A DNA stretch of 64,000 nucleotides from LMUY01 sp964242215 (GTDB lineage Bacteria > Pseudomonadota > Alphaproteobacteria > Acetobacterales > Acetobacteraceae), in assembly GCA_964242215.1 (NCBI GenBank), contig CAXTCJ010000002.1:62001-126000 (forward strand), given 5' to 3'. This document shows positions 17,198-24,753 of the stretch, one piece after another. The position numbers and the translations under genes were made by a program. The stretch's first letter is position 1. Each line of letters starts with the position of its first letter. The notes beneath the pieces are model-generated. The model saw only the letters and a list, made by a program, of their open reading frames with translations. It was not told the origin of the DNA and did no database searches.

Positions 17198-17542
17198 TCA
17201 CAGCCCGAGTTCCTCCAAGCTGATGGTGTAGCTCTGATACGTCGCGCCACGGACGCGGGCGAACTCGTCTCCCTTCTCGCTAATCCCCCATACGCCACGC
17301 GGGCCACGGTTCATCCATCCCTGGTCGACCAGGCGACGGCGCGCGAACCGGCAAAGGTTCTCGAAGGCGTTCTCCCTGTCGACACCCGGGCGGACGAGGT
17401 TCTTCTGCTGTGTCGTCAGTTCCAGTAGGGCCGCAAGCTCCTGATAGGCTCTTTGGATCGGCATGGACCGACTCTGGTGGAGCAGACGCAGGAGTTGCCA
17501 CTCGACCATCGGCTGCGGCGGCAGGGTGACAGGTCCGTCCAT
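17198..17542 (-). CDS. Mrr N-terminal-type winged-helix protein
   Basis: 114 residues from ATG 17542; an in-frame ATG at 17680 would add 46 basic, Gly-rich residues. MVEWQLLRLLHQSRSMPIQR, ENAFENLCRFARRRLVDQGW and RGPRGVWGISEKG match the winged-helix N-terminal domain of Mrr-like restriction proteins, where the last strand precedes a linker to the nuclease. Here the nuclease domain is absent, so it may bind DNA only or work with the HEPN-like protein downstream. Confidence 0.6.
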   Translation of the reverse strand: MDGPVTLPPQPMVEWQLLRLLHQSRSMPIQRAYQELAALLELTTQQKNLVRPGVDRENAFENLCRFARRRLVDQGWMNRGPRGVWGISEKGDEFARVRGATYQSYTISLEELGL

Positions 17543-18022
17543 CCCGGAACCGTAATCAAGGATGCTCCCCGTCCGCAACGCCGTCAGTAGCGGATCTCCG
17601 GACCCGCCAGCGCGACCCTTCTCCCCGGCCTGTCCTCCGCCAGCACCACGCTTCCGGCTCCCCTTGTGCAGACAACGCATTTTAACCGCCTGTTGACCTC
17701 GCCGAGGCGGCGTGGCGCAAGTCCTGGCAGAGCCTGATGGCCAGGGCGCTCGGTCCGCCCCGGCCGGGCGTGGGCCGTTCTGTGGAATCGCCTGGTGCGT
17801 TACTGGATCGCCGGGGCGGCCACGCTTCCCGCTTGGGTGCTGGTCGCGCTCCCGGCCGTGCTCGCCACCAGGAAGGAGGAGATTGCCAACCATCATCGTG
17901 TCGGCACACTCGCCGTCCGGCGGAAATCCAAGAACCTCCGGCGTTTGGCGTGGCTTCAGAAAACGTCGTCCGTTCGCACCGCAGGCCGCTAGGACCAGTG
18001 ACAGACAACCCGGAGGTCCGTC
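17543..18022. other. Intergenic region between divergent genes
   Basis: About 480 bp between the leftward Mrr-N-like gene and the rightward ATP-grasp gene. It must hold both promoters. Apart from a possible N-terminal extension of the leftward gene (to 17680) and overlapping frames without recognisable content, I see no gene, repeat or strong hairpin. Confidence 0.4.
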
Positions 18023-19201
18023 ATGTCCGCATCCGTTATCGTAGTGGCTCCACCCCCAGACCGGGCGTCGCTCGATGCCGTGCCGTGGGTCGATGTGGCC
18101 GGCAATATTCGCGCGGCATTGTTCGCCGGCAAACGCTTCACGACCATGATGCGGGAGATTATGGCCCTCCGCAGCGGTCCCGGTCAGCTGACCATTGCCG
18201 AGTATTTCTACTATCGGCTCTGGGACACTTCCCTCTCCCTGGAGGAGAAAACCCAATACGTCGGTAAGAGGGCGCTGCACGGAATCCACGTGGCCTGCAA
18301 TGACCACGCCTGGTACGGCGTGACCCAGGACAAGCTGTTGTTCCATGCGGCAGCGACGGGCGCCGGCCTGCCGGTGCCCGAGCTGCTGGCCGTTGTTCAT
18401 TCGAGCCGGGATGCTGCTGGCAAGCCCGCCCTGGTGACAACCGAGGCGACCGTGAGCGTGCTTCGCGATCCGGCCCTCTACCCGTTCTTCGCCAAGCCGA
18501 TCGCCGGGACGTACAGCTTGGGCGCGATCAGTGCCGACCGCTTGGACGCACGGGACAAGGTCTACCTTGCTGACGGTTCGGACCGGAGCACTGCCGCTCT
18601 TGCGGCCGACTTGACCGCCGACAAGGACGGCATGCTCATCCAACGGCGACTGCGGCCGGCGGCGAGTATCGCACGAGACTTCGGCCATCGCCTCTGGTCG
18701 ATTCGGCTACTCGTCCTCCTAACGGAGGACGGGCCAGAGATCACACGTGCCGTTGCTAAAGTTCCGGCTCGTGGCAACGTGGCCGACAATTTTTGGCGTC
18801 CCGGCAATATGATTGCTGCCCTGAACCTGGAGACCGGCACGATCGAGCGGGTGGTGCGGGGAACCGGCATGGAAATGGAGGTCGATTTCGATCATCCAGA
18901 GACGGGCAAGCGGATGGTAGGAACCGATTTGCCGGACTGGGCTGAACTGCTCGATGTCGTGCAGCGTGCGGCCAAAACCTTTCCCGGGGTGCGGACGCAG
19001 TCCTGGGACGTGGCCCTGACGGATGGCGGCCCGGTGCTGCTTGAGGTGAACTGGGGTGGTGATCTCAATCTGGCTCAGCTCGCCTATGGACGTGGCGTGC
19101 TGGACGAGCGGTATGCGGCACACTTGCACGCAAACGCCTATCAGAAGGGTAAGGCGCAGCGGCGGCTTGCCCGCCTGCGCGAAGCAGTGCGGCGCGATTA
19201 G
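18023..19201 (+). CDS. ATP-grasp ligase of the sugar-transfer-associated type
   Basis: 392 residues from ATG 18023 with CGGAGG shortly upstream. N-terminal ~1-110 is helical; the ATP-grasp body follows: DKLLFHAAATGAGLPVPELL, FFAKPIAGTYSLGA (ATP-binding loop), GMLIQRRLRP, then SWDVALTDGGPVLLEVNWGG, where E and N in LEVNWG are the metal-binding residues of the fold. This pattern resembles the ATP-grasp proteins associated with sugar transfer and polysaccharide loci. The substrate is unknown and no glycosyltransferase is adjacent. Confidence 0.7.
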   Translation: MSASVIVVAPPPDRASLDAVPWVDVAGNIRAALFAGKRFTTMMREIMALRSGPGQLTIAEYFYYRLWDTSLSLEEKTQYVGKRALHGIHVACNDHAWYGVTQDKLLFHAAATGAGLPVPELLAVVHSSRDAAGKPALVTTEATVSVLRDPALYPFFAKPIAGTYSLGAISADRLDARDKVYLADGSDRSTAALAADLTADKDGMLIQRRLRPAASIARDFGHRLWSIRLLVLLTEDGPEITRAVAKVPARGNVADNFWRPGNMIAALNLETGTIERVVRGTGMEMEVDFDHPETGKRMVGTDLPDWAELLDVVQRAAKTFPGVRTQSWDVALTDGGPVLLEVNWGGDLNLAQLAYGRGVLDERYAAHLHANAYQKGKAQRRLARLREAVRRD

Positions 19202-19220
19202 ACGACCTCCGCAATAAGTT

Positions 19221-19249
19221 GTTTGTTATCAATGATTTAGTTTGTTATC
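19221..19249. repeat. Direct repeat GTTTGTTATC upstream of the 19295 gene
   Basis: GTTTGTTATC occurs at 19221-19230 and again at 19240-19249, 19 bp start to start, in an AT-rich patch unlike the surroundings. It ends 45 bp upstream of ATG 19295, suiting a regulator-binding direct repeat or part of a promoter. Confidence 0.5.
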
Positions 19250-19294
19250 GTCTCAGTCAGCGCGTAATGTGCCCCCAAGATGAGGAGATGAAAG

Positions 19295-19864
19295 ATGCGG
19301 ATCGAATTGGTGGCTGGCACAAGCAATGTGGTCCGGTTTCCGGTCGAGCGTCGTGCTAATCCGACGCTTGATCTTCTGCGTGACATTGCCCCAGACGTTC
19401 GCGAAGTGCTGCAGCTGGTCGAGAGTTTCGACCTGGCCTATCCGGGCCATGACGTCCGGCATGTGGCCGACGCCGAAATGGCTGACTTCGTTCTGAACCA
19501 TGTCAGACCGGAACCAGGGCTTGAGCGCCGGGCCGAACTGGACGGGCTGTTGGAACCGATGGTGGTGCGCGGCGTCGAGGCGTGCCGGGCTGCGCATGAC
19601 GCAGCTCTGGTGGCGAGCGAGGCGCAGCAGCGCGTGGTTGCTGCCCAGACTGACGGTGGTTACTGGCTGTCACCGATGGAGGAGCGGGCTGAGCGCTTGA
19701 CGACAGAAGCGGCGCGCTTGCTGGTCGAGGCGCATCTGCGGGCCGAAGAGGCCGAAGGCACGGCACGGGCGATTGGGATCGCCCTGCGGGGTGAGACGTG
19801 GGCGCCGTTCGATCTGCAGGCAGCGGCCGACGCGTTGTTCTTTGCGGATCGCAGGTCAGCCTGA
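19295..19864 (+). CDS. Hypothetical protein
   Basis: 189 residues from ATG 19295, with GAGGAGATG a few bases upstream as a strong ribosome-binding site. The sequence begins with VVRFPVERRANPTLDLL and then is largely helical and Glu/Ala rich (EERAERLTTEAARLLVEAHL). No signal peptide or membrane segment. It precedes the SRAP gene by 36 bp on the same strand and may share its promoter. I recognise no family. Confidence 0.6.
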   Translation: MRIELVAGTSNVVRFPVERRANPTLDLLRDIAPDVREVLQLVESFDLAYPGHDVRHVADAEMADFVLNHVRPEPGLERRAELDGLLEPMVVRGVEACRAAHDAALVASEAQQRVVAAQTDGGYWLSPMEERAERLTTEAARLLVEAHLRAEEAEGTARAIGIALRGETWAPFDLQAAADALFFADRRSA

Positions 19865-19900
19865 TGGTGTCCAGATGATGCTGGCGAACGACGGCCACTG

Positions 19901-20620
19901 ATGTGTGGCCGGTTCCCCAGCACTCTGCCGCCGGAGCTGGTTGCACGGCTGTTCGCGACCCGCAACGCGTTGCCGAATCTCGGGCCGAACTGGAACACTG
20001 CGCCGACCCAGGAGGCGCTGGTCGTGCGGCGACATCCCGAGACAGCGGAGCGCCACCTTGACGCATTGAAGTGGGGGCTGCTGCCGAGTTGGACCAAGGA
20101 TCCGGTTCACGCAAAGCGGCCGATCAACGCTCGCGCCGAAACGGTGTCCAAACTCCCAACGTTTCGGGGCGCCTTCGCCAAGCGGCGGGCAATCGTGGTG
20201 ATCGAGGCGTTCTAAGAGTGGCGACGACCGGAAGGACAGCCGAAGCAGCCATTCGCAATCGCGCGGGGCGACGGCTCGCCGCTTGCCCTGGCTGGGTTGT
20301 GGGAAGGATTTAAGGGGGCGACCGGAGAGATAACGCGGACGTTCTGCATCGTCACCACGTCAAGCAATCGGCTTATGGAAACGGTGCATGATCGGATGCC
20401 CGTCGTGTTGCAGCCAGCCGACTGGCCGTTGTGGCTGGGAGAGGCCGAAGGCGATCCCGCCACGCTTCTCCGGCCGGCGGACGAGGACGTGTTGAGATTA
20501 TGGCCGATCAGCACAGCGGTGAACGCCGTTCGCAACAACGGACCCGACCTGCTGGCACCACTCCAAACGATCGAAGCGCCGCTCCCTAGCGATGCACCAC
20601 CTGGTGCTAACTCCGCCTAG
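19901..20620 (+). pseudogene. yedK: SRAP/YedK-type abasic-site protein split by one TAA
   Basis: SRAP proteins crosslink to abasic sites in single-stranded DNA through Cys2. Here MCGRF opens the protein (Cys2 present), NARAET carries the conserved Asn and Glu, and the family motif F-Y-E-W appears as F-stop-E-W: TTC TAA GAG TGG, with TAA at 20213-20215. The same frame then runs on (RPEGQPKQPFAIARGDGSPL, MPVVLQPADWPLWL) to 20620. One base change from TAT/TAC explains it. As written it encodes a 104-aa fragment; the full gene would be 239 codons. Confidence 0.8.
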
Positions 20621-20621
20621 T

Positions 20622-21575
20622 TTAGGGGCTTGGGTCTCGGCTGGGGCGATAGTCGGCCGACCGTTTCCCAGGGGCAGGTTCGGTGCTAGGCTTTGAGTCA
20701 GGGTTTGATGGATGCGGCGGTGCGGGGTGCGGCGCAAGATGCGTCCGCTCCGCGATCGACGTGTGCTGTGCTGGCGCGCCGGAGCTATCGGTCGTCGTCT
20801 GCTGGCGCGAAAGTGCAGCCAGTGCCATTTCCGCGATACCTAGCCGCTTCCTGGTAGGCTGTCCGGTCGGGCTATCGGTTGCTTGTGTGGACTCTTGCAG
20901 CGCCGGTGCCGTTTGCGTCAGACCTTCACGGATGATGGCCTCCAGCGACGCGCCTGGGGTGCGTCGAAGGGCCGGCAGTGCCAGCGAGGCTTCGAACTCC
21001 GCTCGGTCGTTGGTCTCCATGCCGCGTTGCGGCGTGAGACCCGGAAAAGCGCGTTCTAGGACGGCGATATCGCGTGCCACATATAGCCGGTTGCGTTCCG
21101 CGGCGTCGACGCTGCTTGATGTCCAATTGAGGTCGTAGCCGGCTTCCTGCGCGAGTGAGCGCGTTAGCTCCCGCAGCGTACGGCTGTTCCCTTCATGGAA
21201 CGAGTGGACGTGATCAAGGTCGCCATAGAGCCGCGCCATACGCGAAGCGAAGGCATCAGGCGGCAGGCCGGAAATGCCGGCCGGCCCGCCAAGGTCACGT
21301 AGGATGGTTGCTGCGCGTTGCTCGATGGCATCGTGCGCGTAATGGACTTCATGGACGCTGACCTGACCCTCCAGCGCGCGAAACTTGCTCCAGCCGGAGG
21401 TGTCGCTGCGCATCTCGCCCGGACGATGGTGTGGAAGGTCCTGGAAGATATAGGCATGGACCGCCTTGAGGTGGTCCACGTCGAACTTGCCCTTGATCGG
21501 GTTCTCCGCGAGCTCGGCGATGCGGTTGGCGGTAAGTGCGCCTTCGCGCCGTTCGACGGCAGGATCCGCCGCCAT
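20622..21575 (-). CDS. Fic-domain toxin, VbhT-like
   Basis: 317 residues; ATG 21575 directly follows the antitoxin stop (TAAATG). The Fic core spans ~1-200 with the catalytic loop at His124: HSFHEGNSRTLR, versus the usual HxFx(D/E)GNGRxxR, so the second Gly is Ser. Fic toxins AMPylate target proteins such as gyrase or topoisomerase IV. The C-terminal ~110 residues are Pro/Ser/Thr-rich and disordered. With the small antitoxin before it, this forms a class I Fic toxin-antitoxin, a type first known on conjugative plasmids as VbhT/VbhA, and would act in plasmid addiction. Confidence 0.8.
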   Translation of the reverse strand: MAADPAVERREGALTANRIAELAENPIKGKFDVDHLKAVHAYIFQDLPHHRPGEMRSDTSGWSKFRALEGQVSVHEVHYAHDAIEQRAATILRDLGGPAGISGLPPDAFASRMARLYGDLDHVHSFHEGNSRTLRELTRSLAQEAGYDLNWTSSSVDAAERNRLYVARDIAVLERAFPGLTPQRGMETNDRAEFEASLALPALRRTPGASLEAIIREGLTQTAPALQESTQATDSPTGQPTRKRLGIAEMALAALSRQQTTTDSSGAPAQHTSIAERTHLAPHPAPPHPSNPDSKPSTEPAPGKRSADYRPSRDPSP

Positions 21576-21779
21576 TTAGCCCACGGCGTGCTTGATCGCG
21601 GCGGTCAACTCGGTCCGTGTCAGTTCACCGGCGACGTAGCGTTGGTTGAGTGCTTCGATGTCCGGATCGAGGGTGAAGCCCTCGAGGCGGACACTGCCAC
21701 GAGCATAGTCGATCGCCTTCTGGCGGCGGCGGCGCTCGTCGTCCGAGATGATGTGGGCGGAGGGTGTAACCTGATCCAT
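21576..21779 (-). CDS. VbhA-like antitoxin of the Fic toxin
   Basis: 67 residues from ATG 21779. The helix KAIDYARGSVRLEGFTLD contains S-x-x-x-E-G, the (S/T)xxxE(G/N) inhibition motif with which class I antitoxins block the Fic ATP site. The downstream sequence IEALNQRYVAGELTRTELTA is the typical three-helix remainder. Stop and Fic start touch, so translation is coupled. Confidence 0.85.
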   Translation of the reverse strand: MDQVTPSAHIISDDERRRRQKAIDYARGSVRLEGFTLDPDIEALNQRYVAGELTRTELTAAIKHAVG

Positions 21780-21819
21780 CACGGTCTCCTTGATTGGCGC
21801 AGTATACACCGGGTGGTGG

Positions 21820-22104
21820 CTACTGTGGACGGCTTGGTGCTTTTTGAACGGGGATTTCCATGATTTCTGCTCCCTGATCATCAAGCAGCAGAAGGCTGCG
21901 CTCCCGGGCGACCACGGTTTCCGCCTCTACGATCTGTGTCTGACCATCAGGAAGCGTCACCCACCCGGTTCCAGTTTCCAGGGAATGGTCGTGGGCATTG
22001 GCGATGAGGTTAGCGGCATCGACAGCGGTCGCGGCCTCCACCCTGAAGTCGGCGGAACCTTGCTGCGTCGTCCGTTCAACGAGCCTGACGGTGAAGATCG
22101 GCAT
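21820..22104 (-). CDS. Hypothetical small protein
   Basis: 94 residues from ATG 22104 with GGAG 9 nt upstream on the minus strand; the frame extends to 22215 but without a better start. FTVRLVERTTQQGSADFRVE, GTGWVTLPDGQTQIVEAETV and LLLLDDQGAEIMEIPV suggest a small beta-rich soluble protein. It sits 40 bp before the Fic antitoxin and may be the first gene of that unit. No family recognised. Confidence 0.55.
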   Translation of the reverse strand: MPIFTVRLVERTTQQGSADFRVEAATAVDAANLIANAHDHSLETGTGWVTLPDGQTQIVEAETVVARERSLLLLDDQGAEIMEIPVQKAPSRPQ

Positions 22105-22121
22105 TTGAGCGGTCTCCGGTT

Positions 22122-22352
22122 CAGCCACAGTGCATGTGGCTGCTCTGGGTTGTTGAGGGCCGCTTTTCTGAAAGCGGCATTGTGTAGGCGTTGTGTGCAT
22201 CGTTGCTGTCCTCATGCTTGGTCTGGAACAGTTATTACTTTAGCGGTTTGGCACAAATGTACAAGGACCATCCTTGTCCCGCACCAGTGATTTTGATAAG
22301 CAAATCCTATGCTTCTATGCTTCGATGCGAACGACTTTTACTTGTTCGCATC
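22122..22352. repeat. Three inverted repeats in an AT-richer intergenic region
   Basis: CAGCCACA-GTGCA-TGTGGCTG (22122-22142), ACAAGGA-CCA-TCCTTGT (22261-22277) and GATGCGAAC-N11-GTTCGCATC (22324-22352) are all perfect. They lie upstream of the 22104 start, in the spot where the GC-rich hairpin element precedes other units. Any of them could be a terminator stem, an operator or a single-strand hairpin. Confidence 0.5.
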
Positions 22353-22369
22353 AGGCGCGTTGGCTCCCC

Positions 22370-22779
22370 TCAGTCGCCGTGTCCAGACGAGACGCGCGGC
22401 GTGAAGAGGGAGTGCGTGTCGGGGCCACTCGCGAGTGGGATGACGAAGCGCGGCCGGCGAGTGGCGACATCGTCGCCGAGCGTCAGACGCGAACGGCGAC
22501 GGAGTGCGGCGGCGGCGGAAATTGGTAGGGCAACGTCTGGATTGGGCATGATGGCCGGGATGCGCCAGTCGCCGGCGACGTAGGCGCCTATGCGAAGAGC
22601 GCCGCGTTCAGCCATCTGCTGAACGGCGGTGGCAAACACCGTCGGCTCACCGTGGCGCCAGGAGACTGCGGCGCAGCTCTGTAACTCCGCAGGCGACATG
22701 GCCGGAACACCGTTTGTGCGAAGGCCAGTAGGATGCGTTGCTCCATGGCAATCACTGCGTCTACGGCGTTGCCGCTCAT
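22370..22779 (-). pseudogene. Hypothetical gene with a probable frameshift
   Basis: ATG 22779 overlaps the previous stop as ATGA, which fixes the start (MSGNAVDAVIAMEQRILLAF). Around AQTVFRP (about 22700) the plausible sequence changes frame to MSPAELQSCAAVSWRHGEPT and continues to 22370 (RIPAIMPNPDVALPI). One missing base near 22695-22715 would join them into 136 aa. Alternatively two overlapping small genes exist. No family recognised. Confidence 0.45.
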
Positions 22780-22982
22780 GGGGCGTACTCCTGGTTGTGA
22801 CAGTCCGACCACCAGTCGGCCTGTCGATCGGCCGCTTCCGCCTCTCGCATCAGGGTGGCTTCCTGCTTGGCATTAAGGTGTCCAGCCGTGGCGGCGTTGC
22901 GCAGGTTTGTCGCTGCAGTGCGCCACTGGCGAATGGCATCGATCACGCCGGCCTCCGAGAGGCGTTGGATAGTCGACTCCAT
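22776..22982 (-). CDS. Small helical protein
   Basis: 68 residues from ATG 22982, with CCGGAG 6-7 nt upstream. It is helical throughout: ESTIQRLSEAGVIDAIRQWR and LNAKQEATLMREAEAADRQA. The stop overlaps the next start (ATGA), typical of the tight gene packing in this block. Function unknown. Confidence 0.55.
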   Translation of the reverse strand: MESTIQRLSEAGVIDAIRQWRTAATNLRNAATAGHLNAKQEATLMREAEAADRQADWWSDCHNQEYAP

Positions 22983-23173
22983 AAAGGGCTCCGGAATCAG
23001 TGCGGCCCGCGCGGCGAAGCCGGGCGAGCGCACAGAGGGATGAGAATGGGCCAGAATGCAGCGCGGCGCCCTGGCTGTTGCCGGACGCCGCGCATGATGC
23101 CTGGGTGACTAGGTTTCCGGCGTCAGCCCGTCGGCCAGACGGTCGGGTCGGCTGAGGAACCGGCCAACGATGG

Positions 23174-23284
23174 TTATTTCAGACGTGGGAGACCGATCCA
23201 GCGGGTCTCGATGTAGATGCCAAGCCAAACCACGGCAACGAAAGGGCCGCCAACGATGACAAGGTTCGTCAGTAATTCACCCAT
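23174..23284 (-). CDS. 36-aa single-span membrane protein
   Basis: ATG 23284 overlaps the stop of the upstream membrane-protein gene by 8 nt, and GGAGG stands just ahead. The product MGELLTNLVIVGG, then PFVAVVWLGIYIETRW, has one membrane span (about residues 7-24) and a short basic tail ending at TAA 23174-23176. The coupling and ribosome-binding site make it credible despite its size. Possibly a partner of the 90-aa membrane protein encoded before it. Confidence 0.6.
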   Translation of the reverse strand: MGELLTNLVIVGGPFVAVVWLGIYIETRWIGLPRLK

Positions 23285-23546
23285 GATCGTCCTCCTTCCT
23301 GCTTACAACCGGCAGCACACCATAACCCATAAGATGCCAGGCAATCAGTTCAATTATGGCAGCGGACGCGCCGCCGCCCATTTTGGCAAGAACGCTCGGC
23401 CTGAAGCCTGAGTTGAAGATGGGGGCGACGATCGCCGCCGCCAGCATCCCGATCGCGATCAGCTGGGCCCCTCCAGCCAGCATCTTGAAGCGTTCGGCCT
23501 GCACGGCTGGGCTGTCGGTTCGGCCAAGGACGTAACGCAACACCAT
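23277..23546 (-). CDS. Small membrane protein with two spans
   Basis: 89 residues from ATG 23546 (an adjacent ATG at 23549 is equally possible). Two hydrophobic segments: AQLIAIGMLAAAIVAPIF and IIELIAWHLMGYGVLPVV. It lies 84 bp downstream of ssb in the same direction and overlaps the 36-aa membrane protein gene that follows. Conjugal entry-exclusion or holin-like roles are conceivable but nothing specific is seen. Confidence 0.6.
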   Translation of the reverse strand: MVLRYVLGRTDSPAVQAERFKMLAGGAQLIAIGMLAAAIVAPIFNSGFRPSVLAKMGGGASAAIIELIAWHLMGYGVLPVVSRKEDDHG

Positions 23547-23630
23547 CAAAAGCTCTCCCGTGATGCTGTGGTTGAATGGCGGTGGCCGGCCATCCTGCTG
23601 GGACGGCCGGCTGTGACGATCGATTGGCCG

Positions 23631-24110
23631 TTACTGCCAGCACGCGGCGAACGGAATGTCCTCGTCCATGCCTCCGCCACCCAGGCCGCCGCCTGCAGCA
23701 CCGGCCATGGCCGGTTCACGGCGGCGCTGTGCCGGACGGGTCTCCTCACCATTGCCGCGCGCGTCGCCAAGCAAGGTCAACTCGCCGCGGAACCGCGCTA
23801 GCACAACCTCGGTGCTGTAGCGCTCGACCCCGGCATTGTCGGTCCATTTGCGGGTCTGCAGCGCTCCCTCGAGGTGGACCATGCTGCCCTTGACAAGGAA
23901 CCGCTCGGCGACGCCCGCGATCTGCTCGTTGAAGATGACGACGCGATGCCACTCGGTGCGCTCCTGGCGCTCGCCGGATGCCTTGTCGGTCCATTGGTCA
24001 CTTGTCGCGAGGCTGAAGCTCACGATCTTACCGCCCGCCTGGGTGTTGCGGACCTCCGGGTCCTTGCCCAAACGCCCAATCAAAATCACCTTGTTCACGC
24101 TACCGGCCAT
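23631..24110 (-). CDS. ssb: Single-stranded DNA-binding protein
   Basis: 159 residues from ATG 24110. The OB fold is complete: MAGSVNKVILIGRLGKDPEV, IVSFSLATSDQWTDK, TEWHRVVIFNEQIAGVAERF, KGSMVHLEGALQTRKW, followed by a Gly/Arg-rich linker. The acidic tip that binds partner proteins reads MDEDIPF but is followed by five more residues (AACWQ), whereas the motif is normally terminal. Plasmid ssb genes act in the leading region to coat incoming single strands and damp the SOS response. Copy B of the hairpin element lies 43 nt upstream, the placement of Frpo relative to F-plasmid ssb. Confidence 0.9.
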   Translation of the reverse strand: MAGSVNKVILIGRLGKDPEVRNTQAGGKIVSFSLATSDQWTDKASGERQERTEWHRVVIFNEQIAGVAERFLVKGSMVHLEGALQTRKWTDNAGVERYSTEVVLARFRGELTLLGDARGNGEETRPAQRRREPAMAGAAGGGLGGGGMDEDIPFAACWQ

Positions 24111-24152
24111 CGTCGTATTCCTCATCTCTCCTCAAAAGGCGGTTCGACCCAG

Positions 24153-24333
24153 TGTCGGCACGTCCTCTCGGGTGCGGCCCCTGGGAACCGGGCCGGCCCG
24201 CGGCGCAATGGCGCGCTCTTGGGCGCGGGACCAAAGCCACGCGCAAGCGTAGCGAGCATGGCGAGGACCCACCCGTTGCGGCGCGTGACGGTTCGGTTCA
24301 GGCCGCAGCAAACCCGAGAGGACGTGTCGACAC
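24153..24333 (-). promoter_or_regulatory. Dispersed hairpin element, copy B (longest stem)
   Basis: Outer arms 24153-24180 (GTGTCGGCACGTCCTCTCGG...) and 24301-24333 pair over about 22 bp with one mismatch, plus a GCGGCC/GGCCGC step. Inner arms GCAATGG (24205-24211) and CCGTTGC (24273-24279) pair with one wobble, a change relative to copies A and C. The core GCGGGACC...GAGGACCCACCC is shared. It lies 43 nt upstream of ssb. Confidence 0.8.
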
Positions 24334-24400
24334 GGGGGGCTCCGACACACTTCTCCCCATCTCCTATTCACCATTTCAATTTATCTCAGCCCTTGCCTCT

Positions 24401-24589
24401 TCAGGCATCGGTCGGTCTGGGCGCTGGAAGGTCCCGGTGAAGTATCGACAGGACGTTTCGGTCTAAGTTTGGAGAGCCGTTGCCATTTAGAGCAGTGTCA
24501 TCTGCGCGATTCCAGAGTTCTCGCAGACCAGGCCAGCCCTTGGTATTGTTTGAACGGAAATGGAAAGAGCCGAGCAGGGCTTGAGTCAT
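24401..24589 (-). CDS. Small hypothetical protein
   Basis: 62 residues from ATG 24589, which overlaps the preceding stop as ATGA. The product (MTQALLGSFHFRSNNTKGWP ...) has no recognised domain. The overlap is the main support. It is the last gene of the methyltransferase unit, ending just right of copy B of the hairpin element. Confidence 0.4.
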   Translation of the reverse strand: MTQALLGSFHFRSNNTKGWPGLRELWNRADDTALNGNGSPNLDRNVLSILHRDLPAPRPTDA

Positions 24590-24753
24590 CCCTCGGCCAT
24601 GGCACGCCGATCTCGCTCAGCATGCACGTCGCATTCATGGCCTGACGGACGCACGCACCGTCGGCCGGCGCCGCGGCCGCAAGACGGGCAAGTGACTTCC
24701 GATGCAGGATCGCGGCTCCATCCCTCGCCGCAGTAGCCACAGAACACCGTCAT
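24586..24753 (-). CDS. Small zinc-ribbon protein
   Basis: 55 residues from ATG 24753. FCGYCGEGW, VTCPSCGRGAGRRC and HECDVHAERDRR give two CxxC pairs plus further Cys/His, a compact zinc-binding fold. Its start overlaps the methyltransferase stop (ATGA), so it is co-translated with it. It may assist DNA binding, but this is inference. Confidence 0.6.
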   Translation of the reverse strand: MTVFCGYCGEGWSRDPASEVTCPSCGRGAGRRCVRPSGHECDVHAERDRRAMAEG

